A stretch of 64,000 nucleotides of DNA from Pontederia crassipes. Its lineage: Eukaryota; Streptophyta; Magnoliopsida; Commelinales; Pontederiaceae. Location of the stretch: the NCBI GenBank assembly GCA_030549335.1, contig CM060194.1:61656547-61720546 (forward strand). The letters are read 5' to 3'. Both the position numbers and the translations under genes were made by a program. Each line of letters begins with the position of its first letter. Position 1 is the first letter of the stretch. This document shows positions 1 through 12,129 of this stretch, piece by piece. The notes below the pieces were generated by a model. That model had not been told where the DNA came from and ran no database searches. It was given only the letters and a program-made list of their open reading frames with translations.

Positions 1-557
1 TATTCGATCAACCATGTATGCGTCAACTATCGACGTGGGTCAAGGCCCCCAACTTTCTCATCAAATGGTAACCATGCACATTAAAAATATGAAGTATGAC
101 CATCAATTCAAATATGAACTCTAATTCCAATGCTTCATTACATTTTTTTTCTATTCTAATAATTATGATTTCTTTACTTAATTCCAACGGTGTTATTCCA
201 CAATATTGTTATCCATGTTACTTTGCTTATATTTTCTTAATTACTCACACAGAAGATGTATACTTTTATCGGTAATCAAAGAAATGAAGCTAACAACACA
301 ATATATAGAGCAGAAATTAATTACCAATCAAATACTCAAGTATATATACTTCCGACACTTGAACACATGTTATGTTCTAGAATTTATCTTGCAGCATTAA
401 TTAATTAATTATCAAACAAGCAGACTACTATTTGTTTTCCCCCCACAAGGCAATTAACTAATTAAGCTGACTACTTTGGCTAGAGAAAAATTACTTGCCA
501 CAAATTGTGTCATATGCGAACTTTGATCTCCGTAGGAAAAGGGTACGTGCATGTGCT

Positions 558-754
558 GAGACACTTTGACCAACTGACGGGCAAAGTATCACAATTCACA
601 ACACGCCCCAAGTTAAAAGTAGCTAACGAGACTAGACTCCTTTCGCTGCGCATCCGGACAAATCCAATTGAATAGTTTCAGGCATCTGTAGAAAGTGAAC
701 GCACGAATTGCATGCGCGTAACACGAAGAAGTCCAACGCTGTCTCCTATATATA
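558..754 (+). promoter_or_regulatory. SAUR A core promoter with auxin-response-like motifs
   Basis: Seen: a GAGACA hexamer (reverse of TGTCTC) at 558-563, a TGTCTC at 740-745, and directly after it the TATA box TATATATA at 747-754, about 110 bp before the ATG at 864. TGTCTC is the classical auxin response element bound by ARF proteins. Abutting the TATA box is an unusual position, but the arrangement is identical in the SAUR C promoter (21737-21742, 21921-21935). Auxin control is inferred from motif and family only. Confidence 0.55.
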
Positions 755-863
755 CATACGATCGATTCTTGATATCTTGTAGCAAGTACTCAACGCTGCA
801 CGTACATTCGGATCTTATAACTCGGAGATCTCGGTAGTAGTAGTCTTCTCAAGGCGGCCGGCC

Positions 864-1184
864 ATGTTCTGGAGGAGGAGGAAAACTGTGGCGTCGAGGA
901 TGCCTTACGATCTCCTCTTCGGCGGCGGCGCCGCTGGTGAAGAGGAGGCGGAGAGGTCGCCGCCAAAAGGTTATGTTCCGATGCTCGTCGGACTCGAGGA
1001 AGCCGGGGATGAGGTGGAGAGGGTCCTCGTGCATGTGAGGCTGCTGAAGGAGCCGTCTTTCGTGGCTTTGCTTGACATGGCGGCGCGGGAGTACGGCTAC
1101 AGGAACAAAGGCGTCATCAGAATACCATACGGAGCTCTACGCTTCAGGAAAATGGTCTCCGCCGTGTCTACAAGCGACAGATGA
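864..1184 (+). CDS. SAUR-like auxin-responsive protein (copy A)
   Basis: Single-exon gene of 106 residues, usual size for SAURs. Residues 1-33 are a basic then acidic leader (MFWRRRK, then an acidic GEEEAE stretch). Residues 34-97 form the SAUR domain: PKGYVPMLVG (family usually VPxGxxxVYVG), the ERVLVHVRLL strand, KEPSFVALLDMA (counterpart of HPxFxxLLxxA), YGY, GVIRIPY and a final FRKMV. The cysteine common in the family's 'IPC' is tyrosine here. Known for the family: many SAURs inhibit PP2C.D phosphatases, which activates plasma-membrane H+-ATPases and cell expansion; this clade has not been tested here. The ATG follows a GC-rich GGCCGGCC, is the first in frame after the TATA box and is shared by three copies. 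It differs from copy C at five residues (53, 75, 101, 103, 105). No splice signals are needed. Confidence 0.9.
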   Translation: MFWRRRKTVASRMPYDLLFGGGAAGEEEAERSPPKGYVPMLVGLEEAGDEVERVLVHVRLLKEPSFVALLDMAAREYGYRNKGVIRIPYGALRFRKMVSAVSTSDR

Positions 1185-1470
1185 CCTGCAAATTATGTTC
1201 AATAATTCTTTTCCCTTTTCTTTTTGTTGAGAAAGGGAGACACTTTTCATTTTTCTTTAAAAAAAGGGAAAAAAAGAAGTTGTTTCATGGAAAAACGAGA
1301 GGGAGATCAGGGATGTTCATGGCCTATTGTTAAAAGGAATAGATAGGAAATTAAATGATTAAAAAAGTGTAGTTAGGCGATTAACCAAATTTGTATGCAT
1401 TGATTTCGTGGTATACTGATGATTGGAGTCTCAAACAAAATGTCACAACCTAGAATATTAAACATAGTGA

Positions 1471-4400
1471 GTGCTTCCTTACTAGTAATCTTTCTACTAA
1501 TAATGAAGTTAATTTACTTGGGTCCATCACTTTATTTTATAACTAGTGAAAGCCCTTGCACTTCTTGCAATTTTAAATTATTATAATATATCACTAAATA
1601 AATATTTAGTTTTATTATAAAAATATGTGAATCATTTTTATATAATTCTTTTAATTTTGTGCTAAATGAAGTTTTATATCTTCTATATTAAGTTGTCAAG
1701 AAATATTAGATTGATTGCATGTGATATGTTAGTTACCAAGACTGCATGTTAGATTTAATTTTGGAAAGTGTATTGGCTAACATAGAATTCTTAGTGGAGG
1801 TCAATTTTCTTTGTGATAAATGAAAGACATTAAAATGTGACATATTGAAGTATTTTTTTAAGGATGGAAAACATTTGTTTGTCCATTTTTTTATTACGAA
1901 ATGACATGATATATAATAATAGTTAAATCATTACTTTATCAACAATAGTTAATAATATCATAATGCAAAAATGATCATACATAATGAATGTGAAGAATAA
2001 AGATGGGAAAGTAAAGAGGAACAAAATAAAATAAAATTGATCACATGGATGAGGAAGCACATGCGAAGTTAAAAGAAATGAAAATTAAAAAGAAAAATAG
2101 ATTGAAACATAATTTCAGGGGAAAAGAAGAGTAGATTACATAAATAATAAAAATCACCATTCAAATATTGGCTAAAACAATTCTTGGATATATTTCAAGG
2201 AGTGAAATAAAATGCATAATAAATATTAAATTACAAGGATCGAAAAAATAATAGAAAATAAAATACAAGTTATATATATTGAGCCCGTATCTTCTCATCA
2301 TAATGTGCACAGTGCTCCTCTCCATGAATGGTGAGTCATATATTGGGGTATGGTTGGTTAATAACTCGTAGGTTCTAATTGAGTGGTTGTGGAGATGAAT
2401 GAATAAGAAATGATAATTAATGTGTGTTATGCATAGCACATCCTACAATTGAAAAATAGACAGGAACTTATTATTCCATTTTTTCATAATAATAATATAA
2501 ATTAATTAGAGACTATTTTCAAGGGAGATTATAAAATAAGTTAGAAGCTATTTTATAACAAATATTTTTGTATTTTAATTAATAATAAAATTTGTTAAAA
2601 AAATCATTAATGATTTAGCACCTATGATAAAAAATATATAAAGTACAAAACATATTAAAATGAGTGCAGCGGTTAAAATCTCATTAGGTGACTTTTATGA
2701 CATTAAACGTGGATGTGGATGTGTGAAGTTTAAATATACCATGGTGCATGAGAAGAGAGGAAGATGTGAGAGAAAATAATAAAAAATGAGTTATCTCAAC
2801 TTAAAAGAATATATATCCTTGAGTGCCTATAGGAAATAAATTATAAAATAAGTGAGCATCAATGCTATAATGAAAAATGAAAAACTTTAAAGAGTATACA
2901 ATATAATCTAATAGAATGACTAAAGAACAATGATAATAGGTCACCAGAGATTAGTCGAGAAGATTGGAAAGACACAAGTTAACATATATATAATTATATT
3001 TATCCGAGTTCTAAAAGATCTAAAGGGATTAAGTTATTACCACAATAAAAAATAGGTCACGTTAACATAAGATAAAGAATTATTTGAGGAAATAAATAAA
3101 AAATAAGCAGATTAAGAAATTATTAGTTTGTATAATTAAAGTCACATTAGATGTCTAGATGAGGCTTGTCAATCCATAGATACAGGAAGAAGCGGTAAGC
3201 GTTGGTTTGCTCAATAATGGTTGCATGATGTATATTATGATAATTTCCTTTCATGATTTTTATGGTGACCTCTTCATGATGGAAGAAGTGTATGACCTTC
3301 GTCAACACCTTGTGAGCCTTGATATGTTGCTTTCCCTTGCTCAGTGCGCATGTGAAAACTCCCAATTGGCTTCTCCTTTCATAGTCCACAACAATCTTGT
3401 TGAGGAGCTTGAGCTCGAGATTGCACAGGGAAGCCTTCGATAAGTTGAAGAGACTTCATTGCCCTTGCAATCTCTCCTAGAAAAAAGATTTATATAGAAG
3501 GATCAAAGAGTGATATGAAAGGTCATCAATTTCTTCAACGAAATGATCACAAAATATTAAATTAGAATTGAATTGAATTGTTATTGATACAAGATTTCAA
3601 CATTAAGAAATGAGACGGTATAAAGAGTCATCCAGTAATTTATGAAAATTTATTCATGATACTAAAAATTTAGTACATATTAATTAAAGATGCATTTATA
3701 TATAGTTTTTTGTTATTCAAAATATAATGTAATATAGAGAGTAAATATATAATTTATATATGATTTCTTAGTATTAAAATATATTAATTTTTTTAGCTAT
3801 ACTGTTAAAATATTAACACACATAACGGTGCATTTATATATGATTTTTTTAGGACTAAAAATATAATAAAATATAAGACCCAACTTATAATTTATGAGCA
3901 TTTAAGAATGATGTTAAATCTAATATTAAAAATATAATTATATATAAATAGTCATCCTCTGATTTATTAAAATTTAACCATGATTAAAAAAATTAGAACA
4001 TATCAATTAAGGATGCCTTTACATATGGCTATTTGTTACTAAAATAAATATAATGGGAAATAAATAATCAATATGTAATTTGTTAAAAGCTAATCATGGA
4101 GTTAAAATTTAACACGCATACGAATGTATTTATATATGATTATTTTTTAGGATTAAAAAATATAATTTATGAAAATTTAGTTATGATGCTCAATTTAATA
4201 CACATTAATTAAGGATGCATTTATTTATAATTAGTTGTTATTGTAAATAAAGAATTAATGGAATATAAAGAGTTAATATGTGACTTGTATAATAATTAGT
4301 AATGAGAATACCAAGAGTTGATATAAAATATTAAATGATGAAATTAATTAATGCGACATTGAATAATGAGAATATGAAAAGTCAATACAAAGAGTTAGAT

Positions 4401-5060
4401 AATGTAATAAATGAAAATGATATTGAGATAATAATTATAAAAATTATTAATTAAAAATATCACAAAGAAAGAATCAAGTGTTATATTAAGCCAAGTGCCC
4501 AATTCCCATAATGTATAATAAACAGTTAACTATTAATGACCCGATAATGCAAGGTTAGCCAAAATGGTCATCCAAAATTAGCACCACCTCTAGTGAATCA
4601 ACTTGAATATATATGTCCTCTTAATTACCACCACCTCTTAATCATAATTACTCAATCAAAGTTACGACATGCCTTATAAGTTATGAATTTCGTACATTTC
4701 ATGTTAACGACTATTTGGCGAGGTGCCTTGATGCAAATCTTCAAAATGATAGCGTTATACCCATTGGAAAGGAATATAATATATCATCAATCTCCTAACC
4801 AAATACCATTTAATCAATCTTAAGATCTTATTAAACCATGTGCTAACATACACATATATATATACATACATACATACAAAATATACAAAAAGTGGCTTCA
4901 AATATGTGATGAATCATAAGGATTGTACAAAGTGCATGGCATCGGCATATACCTACATGCATTCCAACCACATCAACTTTCATGAATCATGTCCTTATAT
5001 GTGGGAGTGTCAATCATCTCCTCACACTAAACAACAGCAACTTGTGAGCCCTGCAACATA
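1471..5060. other. AT-rich intergenic DNA, no gene supported
   Basis: Very AT-rich with only short chance ORFs. At 3640-4320 a sentence-like unit (tttatatatgattttttagtattaaaa and variants) recurs loosely several times, suggesting an old degenerate tandem repeat or LTR. One block, 3150-3445, is clearly richer in GC and is listed separately. Confidence 0.6.
3147..3443. other. GC-richer block with open frames on both strands, unidentified
   Basis: About 300 bp stands out from AT-rich surroundings. The minus strand is open for roughly 95 codons (containing LELKLLNKIVVDYERRSQLG) to a stop near 3147. The plus strand is open for 78 codons (containing SQLASPFIVHNNLVEELELE). I recognise neither. It is probably a fragment of a captured or decayed gene; I propose no function. 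Confidence 0.3.
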
Positions 5061-5066
5061 TCAACA

Positions 5067-5290
5067 CTATACATGACGCAGATAATGCAACTGCTTGTTG
5101 CTTCCCTTTCTTGCTATCCTCCTATCCCTTAGATCAGCGGACAATGATCCTGACACATGGCCGTTCCACTTCCTTATTCCTATCGTTTCATGAGGTCCAA
5201 TGAAGGGAGCAGCATAGGTGGCACAGGGCCCGGTTACACTTAATTGTTGTCCGACGCCGTAGCACGAAGCGATGCAGGACAAGCGTTCGA
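5067..5290. other. GC-richer block, unidentified
   Basis: The minus strand carries a 71-codon open frame, but no motif I recognise. It lies just downstream (in gene orientation) of the HD-ZIP IV pseudogene and could be a further decayed piece of it. I could not match it to a START domain. Confidence 0.2.
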
Positions 5291-5409
5291 CCCGTGGAAA
5301 GAGAGTTCACGATTTAACTACTAGACTCTAAAAAGTTACACTACACGTTCAACAGAAACAGTGCACGAGGCTTATGATTTAACATGAAAAATCCAGCTAG
5401 GGTTGGAGA

Positions 5410-5797
5410 GATTTCTTGTCACACCTCTTCCTTAAGCCTGGTGCTCTCAATCCACTGGTTGATGATTTTGCTCATCGATCGAAGGACATGACTCCAAGGA
5501 TGATTGGGCTGCCACAGTTGGGGCAGGAGACGTTCCGGATCGCCGCCTGCAGCAGTATACTTGCTGTGCCTGCACAATGATTCATGCATGCATGTAACTT
5601 CCTTACGCATCTAAATCATCATAATCATATATTTACCATTGGTGACAAATCCCTTCTCGTCCACATGTGTGTACTTACACGTGCGACACTCCATATTTTT
5701 CGAAAGATGAATGCGGGCATATCACGATGTATAGATATGGTATGGGCATGTATATACACTTTTGTTAGATCATATATATATATAAATATATAAATAA

Positions 5798-5839
<42 letters not shown>

Positions 5840-6319
5840 TGACTGCGATGTTTCTAGAGCCAAAACTTGACTTGGCATAGTTTGAGGCTGAGATCTTGGC
5901 TCAGCTTCTTCATGGCACTGCTTGTCGTCAGGTGTGGGCATTCCTTAAACAGCCTGCATCAGATCACATGTGACATGGATCACAAACCTATTGGAAAAAT
6001 ATTTTAAGATTAAAGGAAAAAAATGGTATCTTGGTCTGACAAGAATATGGTGATAATTCGTAGTAATCTTCCTATGCATCCATTTTTGGATATGACGTGT
6101 GGTGTGGCAGTGGTAGAGTTTCTTATTTGCCGCCGGTTGCTGGTCATTGTTCTATTGCTGGTTGGACCGCTGTTTGTGATGCTGCGATCCGGATGCTGTA
6201 GAAGATGGTTTGTCGTGCTCCTCGCTGCAACTGAGGGCATTCAAGTGGCCGCTACCGGAGCCATTGTCCACATCCTCCTCCTTGGTGCCCAGCGCCGCTC
6301 CTCTCCCCAACGCCATCAT
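5410..6319 (-). pseudogene. HD-ZIP class IV homeodomain gene, decayed N-terminal part
   Basis: Three blocks in gene order on the minus strand match a class IV HD-ZIP transcription factor. First (6319-6050): an acidic, Gly/Ser-rich leader, a premature TAG at 6154-6152, then NKKLYHCHTTRHIQKW near 6130-6080, which corresponds to the homeodomain start KKRYHRHTxxQIQ. Second (about 5950-5845): LFKECPH followed, after a frameshift, by KKLSQDLSLKLCQVLAL, matching KECPHPDxKQRxxLSxxLGLxPxQVKFWFQ; the key WFQNRR helix is wrecked. Third (about 5565-5415): AIRNVSCPNCGSPIILG and, in another frame, IESTRLKEEV, matching the CxxCG zipper-loop-zipper segment. A plausible acceptor CTGCTGCAG precedes the third block. 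Class IV members control epidermal cell fate. Stops, frameshifts and the absent START domain make this a pseudogene; an intact parent may lie elsewhere. Confidence 0.75.
5767..5840. repeat. AT-rich microsatellite
   Basis: Alternating TA with ATAA interruptions, inside an intron position of the HD-ZIP IV pseudogene. Confidence 0.9.
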
Positions 6320-6609
6320 GCCTTCCTCCTTCTACAAGACATGCCACATCAACTCGGGAATCACCGTCACTTACCTCTCGCGCTGGCGTCCTGTCCGTTA
6401 GACAGTGAAAGTCATATGGGGAGATAGTGGGTTATACTAAAAGTCACATGGCAGTTACATTAGTTAGATGAGTGAGATGGAGTTACGTGGGAGTTACACT
6501 AAGAAAAAAATGAAAGAGAACGAAACTTAGAGAGTAATAAGGTAAGTAGATAGAAAAAAAGATAAAATCAAATGGTGGGACGTAAGCCTTTTCCATGCAT
6601 AGCTTTATA

Positions 6610-6813
6610 TATATATATAGATTTAACGAGCATACTACTCCAACTAATGATAACATCCTGCTATCTCGAAACACTCGACTATGAGATGGACAACCGACGA
6701 TGGATGGAACAAAGCGCATTGAACCGGCTTGGAGCACACCATCGGCCGAGAAACAAGTTTAGGGTCGATAGTGTCGGAAGACTAGGAGATGAAGCGGGAA
6801 ATGAGCTCCTCTA

Positions 6814-6891
<78 letters not shown>

Positions 6892-7549
6892 AAATAAATA
6901 AATAAAAAATAAGTCACATAGTTTATGATTGATCATTAACCACGGTTGGCATATCCTATAGTACACACAACCACAAAGTTATAAAGGACTTTTTTTTACA
7001 AGATACAAAATTATTATCATGTATATAGTACATATGCACACGACGTCTCAGTATCTTAGCAACAAATTGTATTCACACCCTTCTAAGGCAAACACTCGAC
7101 AGTCCAAAAGTCCTACCGATATGACAAAGTGTACAATAACAATGTGAGAAATAATAGCTCAATAAGTTGACAATTTATAACATATGTATTGCCAACTAAT
7201 CAATTTGAAGAGACAATAATAGTATGAAATAATTAGTTCCATATATGACAAATAACTTTCATGACCATATGGAAGACACATACATATTCATTCCATACTT
7301 ACACTCATTTAACAATTATCAAACTGATGAATTCAATATGCAACAATCTCATATGAATGCACGAATCACAAATTGATCATTTTGTGACGACGTTAGCTGA
7401 ATTTTAGAGGTGGCTCCCATTGTGATCAATGACTTAACTTCATTCTACCTCATCTATTTTGAGAAATATATCAAATGGCGATATGGGCATGTGGATTCTA
7501 GATGTAGTTCCTAGTATGATTTCTCATAATGTAGCACTTAGCTCCATAT
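6610..7549 (+). repeat. Second duplicated segment, copy A (interrupted by an LTR)
   Basis: Matches 22610-23872 closely, including CGATGGATGGAACAAAGCGC, the trinucleotide tract and the following 650 bp. It contains no coding potential I can defend. In copy A the match ends at CATAT (7545-7549), where the SIRE-like LTR begins. In copy C the sequence runs on uninterrupted. Confidence 0.85.
6814..6891 (+). repeat. (GAT)n microsatellite
   Basis: Near-perfect GAT array, followed by TAAATAAATAAATAAA. The homologous locus in copy C (22994-23224) has expanded and mutated to AAT. Confidence 0.95.
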
Positions 7550-8199
7550 TGTAGGACCACAAAGTACCAAGAGGGGAGATGGGGTGGGAGAGGGGGGGGG
7601 AGGTGAATTGGTGTTTAAATTGAAAATATCGATTTTTTGAAAATCGTTGCGAAAGGTTAAAATCAATTCGTTAATATTTAAACCAACACAATAGCAATCA
7701 AATCACATGCATAATAGAGTAGGAAAGAAAATGAGAGAGAAAGATAAATACAAGATGCACGATAGTTTGGTGACGAGGTTTGGCCACACCTTGGCCTACG
7801 TCCCCGCTCCAACTTCCCAACATCAAGACTGTCGGAGATTCACTAACTTTCTCTTTTCTTGTATAGAGAGAATAATTCTTTCTACACCACAATGTCTTCT
7901 TCTTTGCTCAAGAGGTAAGGCACACCTATTCTTATAAGGAGCTCTCAAAATTTTCTAAACAAGAACACAAGAATTCCGTCAAATTCTCTCTTCTTACAAA
8001 GAATGTTCAAACTAAGATACTATAAGAGGGAAGGGATGATTGGCAAGATTAAGCTCCAGAAAAAATGCTTTGGACTTGAAGGGAGTGCTATAGTGATTTG
8101 CCTTAGTTAATCTTCTTTCAGCCTTTTGAATCCCTTTTATATGCTTCTTTTGAAAATATGGTCGTTATAAATTAATTTAAAAAGTGTTGTACTATCACC

Positions 8200-8650
8200 T
8201 CTAAAACGGTCGACCGTTTTAGTTTCGATCATCCATTTTGAATAGTAATGATCGACCATCCATTGTATGAACGAAACTAGCCGTTGATTTGTCTTTTATA
8301 CGCAGTTATCTATTGATGATAGTCCGTAGAAGGATTTAGCCATTGCCTTTGCCTTTGCTCCTATAACAGTCGATCAAAAATGATTCGGTCATCCATTTTA
8401 GAAATGTCCGCGCTCTCTGTAATATACGATCGTTTATGCAGTGACTTCGGTCGTCCGATTTTCACATTTTTTTCTTTGTTGCCCAGAACGGTCGACCGTT
8501 ATAGTTTCGATCATCCGATTTACAAATATCTTTATTCTTTGTAATAAGTGGTTGTTCCGACAGCAACTTTGGTCGTCCGTTTTAAAGTGTTCATCCTTTT
8601 TCACCCATAACGGTCGACCAATATAGTTTCGATCGTCCGTTTGTCTTTGA
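8200..8650. repeat. Tandem array with palindromic CGGTCGACCG core
   Basis: About four degenerate units of roughly 120 bp. AACGGTCGACCGTT or variants occur at about 8206, 8365 (AACAGTCGATC), 8487 and 8608, each followed by AGTTTCGATC(A/G)TCC or a near match. GGTCGACC palindromes also occur in the solo LTR (14698-14820), so this is an LTR-internal motif. Confidence 0.75.
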
Positions 8651-8674
8651 TAGCCTGATAGATCTGCACTATTT

Positions 8675-9600
8675 TATACATAACATTTTTCACCATTATC
8701 CACATGAGATATTTTTTTATTCTATGGAAAGTCAACAAAATTATCTACAATTTTGATATTAATCATTCATTGAAAATCCAATGATATCATAGTCAAATAT
8801 TCAATCAAAGTTTAGCACATAAAGTTGTCAATTTAAACTTTTTAGACCTTACTTCTTTATGCATAACGTTTCATACGAGCATCCAAATGAGTTGATTTTT
8901 TATTCTATGAAAAGATAACAGAATTCTCTACAATTTTGATATTCATCATTCATCCAAAATATAATAAGATCATAGTCCAAAATTAATTCAAAGTTCAGTA
9001 CGTACACAAAGTTTTCCATTTCAAATGAAACATTTTAGATATTTACTCTTTTATACATAACTTTTCATACCAGTATCCAAATGATATGATATTTGATTAT
9101 ATGAAAATCTAACAACTTTATTTATAATTTTCATGCTCACCTCTTATTCCAAATCGGTTGATAAAGTAATCAAATATTAAATGCAGGTTCAGTACATAAA
9201 AGTATCAAGTTCAAATAGAACTTGTCGACCTTCACGATTTTTGGCATAACGTTTTATACGATTGTCCAAATGAGATGATTCTTAATTCTATGAAAATATA
9301 AGAGGATTATATATAACTTTTATATTAATCTCTTTCCAAATCTCATGATAGAATACTCAAATATTAAGTGCAAGTTTAGCATACAAAATAAACTTCAAAT
9401 TGAACTTTTCGAACTTTACTTAAACATAATTTTTTATGTGTTGTCCAAATGAGGTGATTCTTGATTTTCTACAAAGATAAGAGGATTATCTATAACTTTT
9501 GTCACCCATTAATGTAAATTTCATGGGAACATAATTAATCGAAAGTTTAATGCATGAAGTAATTCATTTCTATTTAAACTTTTCAGCATTTTAAATATAA
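8675..9600. repeat. Five tandem units of about 185 bp inside the LTR
   Basis: Units begin near 8679, 8861, 9054, 9243 and 9421 with (A/G)CATAAC(A/G)TTT, followed by (A/G)TCCAAATGA and a later GATATTcATcATTCAT-type block. The solo LTR at 14413-15123 holds one unit (14877 onward), so the array grew inside this LTR lineage. Confidence 0.8.
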
Positions 9601-9667
9601 CTATAATCTTTTGAGGTTTGCATCATCAAAATATAATTATATAGGACATAAAAATTTTGCTCCAATA

Positions 9668-12050
9668 ATCTTCTCCTTTTTAATGAATACAAACCGAGAA
9701 ATATGAAAAGTATATGAGTTGGGAAGTAAAAAATATTAAAGTCAATTTTACTCCCCCTAAAACTAAACTTTTCATACAATTATGAATATGCACATAAGTC
9801 TTAATTGTAAGACTTTTTCATATATAGTTATATTCATGAGGTCCATCTAATAAATTAGGGGTTATATATATTTCTTCTATATAAAACTTTTCTTATGTTC
9901 TTATCATATTTCTCTCCCCTTTGTTTCATCAAAACGTAGTTTACGCATGAAGCATATAAGAAACAATTTAAGATACAATATATCACTCGCCCTTAATTAT
10001 GTCATTTTCCTAAATTTTTCATTATTACCCTTTTTTCATATAAGATACAATATGTAAAATGTCATAAGGGAGATGAAAATAAATTTTATTTTTTTATCAC
10101 ATCTATAAGAATTGTTTTATATATAATATATGCGATAGACAAAACTAACTCTCCCTAAGGTCATGATCGATTCAAACATGAAATCAAATTGATTTAGGAG
10201 TTATGAATAACACAAGTCTCAAAAAATTGTATAAGAAATTAAAATATTGCATAAAACTTTGAGACAACAATGATATGTCAAATTTAAAATGAATTATGTA
10301 AAATGATCAAAAATTTGACAATAAAGATAACAAAGTCATATTCAAAGTGGATGGACAAAATGATATTTTAAATTTTTGAACAAACTCTTCCTATCATTGT
10401 GATCAATTTTCTTTCTCTTTCTATATTTCTTTAATCTTTTATATGTTTATATTTTCTTTGAACCAATAATAACATTATGAATACGGGTCAAAACTCAATT
10501 TTCATAAATTTGAAGCTTAAAGGATTTGTATTAAGATATGATAATAAAATGATTTTGCAAATCATGAAAATGTAAATCCATGCTCATATAAGTTATATAA
10601 TTGATATTTTTCATGGTATAACATAGGTATCTCAAATGTAAATACATTATTACACAAGCCAAAAGACGTTATAATTTGATACCATATCATTCAAATTTGA
10701 TAACCATGTGTCCTATGATATATGGATACTCAAATGATAACAAATCATCATCATATAAATTAATGTACATTAATCTTATAGAACAAGAGTTCATTTACCA
10801 AGACAAATACAAGTGAGGTATATGATATTTTAAAAGTTTCCAAATTTTAATTAAACATTCTTTCAATTTCAAATTTACGAATCATCAAGAACTAGTAGAT
10901 GATTAAATAAATATATATACTCACATTTTAAGGAATAAGCATGATAAATAGCATAATCATTTTCAAAATCAAATATCCACCCAAAAGTTGATTTTCCAAA
11001 GAGCATAGGTTTGTGCACAAATTATGATAACTAGTAGACAAATCTAAAGAACAAATAATTGTGATACAAAAGTATATCAAAGTTTAAAACAATACTTTTA
11101 CTATAAAATTTTGTGTCTTCACTCCTTCAAATTCATTTTCCCTTTTCTTTCTTTGTCACAAAATAATAATCAAGATTAGTGACAACAAATGAGGAAAAAA
11201 ATTAAAGTTTAGTCTTTTACATTCTCCTTCTTTTTTTAAAATGATAGTAGATATTTCAAATTACGAATAAGAGAAATAACTTTCATGACACGATAATTTG
11301 AAATATGGGAAAATAAGATTCATGTCAAAATATTTCACAAAGATAGACATATAACTCAATTTTGATAGGAGATGTATATAGCAAGTTGAAAATGATCTCC
11401 TTAGTAATATGCTTTATTTCAAACATGTGCATAAGTATAGAGTTTAGCAATTAGATGTCTTATGCAATAATTTTCAAATAGCACATCAATATGATCAATC
11501 ATTTTAATCCAAATCATAATGTGCATGTATAAATGATATAGTGTAACAAGTACAAATTCATAATAAGTTAATGCACATAAGGCTCATAACACGAGAGTCC
11601 TATAAAAATTATGCCAAACATATTTATTATAAATATGAAGTCTTCTTTATAGATAAATAAACATATTAAAGTTTAGAAGACTTAGCATTCATACTTTTAT
11701 GTGTCTTTTTCTTTTGTTAAATTTAAAAAATAGTCGTGATAATAAACATGCCAAGAGTAAAAATAGACATATAATTATCTTTCCTTTGATATGTGAACAA
11801 CATAAATTTTACAAGAGTAATATCACAAGTCAAAAGAAGATTTTATGTATTAATTTCAAAATTCTTCGTAAGTTTGCATTTATAAATCTTCAAAATATAT
11901 TCAATTCTTATAACTTATTTTAATTTTAAAACATTAAGTATTATCAATAAAAAATATGTGATAATCAAATTTTAATCAAACAAAAATATAATTCTTTTAT
12001 ACTTCAAAATCATAGACAACATCTTATGAACTGTTTTGCTCCCTGTCTAA
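9668..12050 (-). mobile_element. Non-coding 3' internal region of the SIRE-like element
   Basis: AT-rich, no coding frame. On the minus strand several purine tracts recur (reverse complements of ACTCCCCCTAA near 9751, TCTCCCCTTTG near 9912, CTCTCCCTAAGG near 10150). Repeated polypurine tracts upstream of the 3' LTR are known for SIRE-type elements. No gag-pol or 5' LTR follows, so only the 3' end survives. The right boundary is a guess. Confidence 0.45.
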
Positions 12051-12129
12051 TGGATAAGATTCAATGTATTTAATTATATAGCAGTTTTTCTTAAAGGGAG
12101 ATGTGATTAGATTAGCCAATATTATCATT

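Larger units (their letters stand above)
1..1470 (+). repeat. Segmental duplication, copy A (SAUR plus flanks)
   Basis: The whole stretch, including about 860 bp of upstream DNA, the gene and about 285 bp of 3' flank, recurs almost base for base at 21134-22586. Copy A keeps about 67 bp at 1305-1371 that copy C lacks; copy C has about 30 bp extra at 21148-21180. Identity stops near 1470 (shared TTAAACATAGTGA). Copy A also continues beyond the left edge of the window. Confidence 0.9.
7550..9667 (-). mobile_element. SIRE-like Ty1/copia LTR (3' LTR of a minus-strand element)
   Basis: The left end TGTAGGACCAC and right end TTTTGCTCCAATA match the ends of the exactly bounded solo LTR at 14413-15123 (TGTAGGATCC...GCTCCAACA). 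Next to the right end, reading on the minus strand, is a purine tract (AAAAAGGAGAAGAT at 9668-9681), as expected of a polypurine tract before a 3' LTR. The left junction falls at CATAT, and the uninterrupted site survives at 23868-23872. Ty1/copia SIRE assignment is inference from this architecture and from repeated purine tracts inside. Length is about 2.1 kb, three times that of the solo copy, because of two internal tandem arrays. Confidence 0.75.

Noticed and set aside
849-1034. Minus-strand frame over SAUR A (also in copies B and C)
   Set aside because: Shadow of the SAUR codons; conservation follows the sense frame.
3147-3389. Call as a host protein-coding gene
   Set aside because: Neither strand gives a family I know, and flanking DNA has no promoter or exon continuation.
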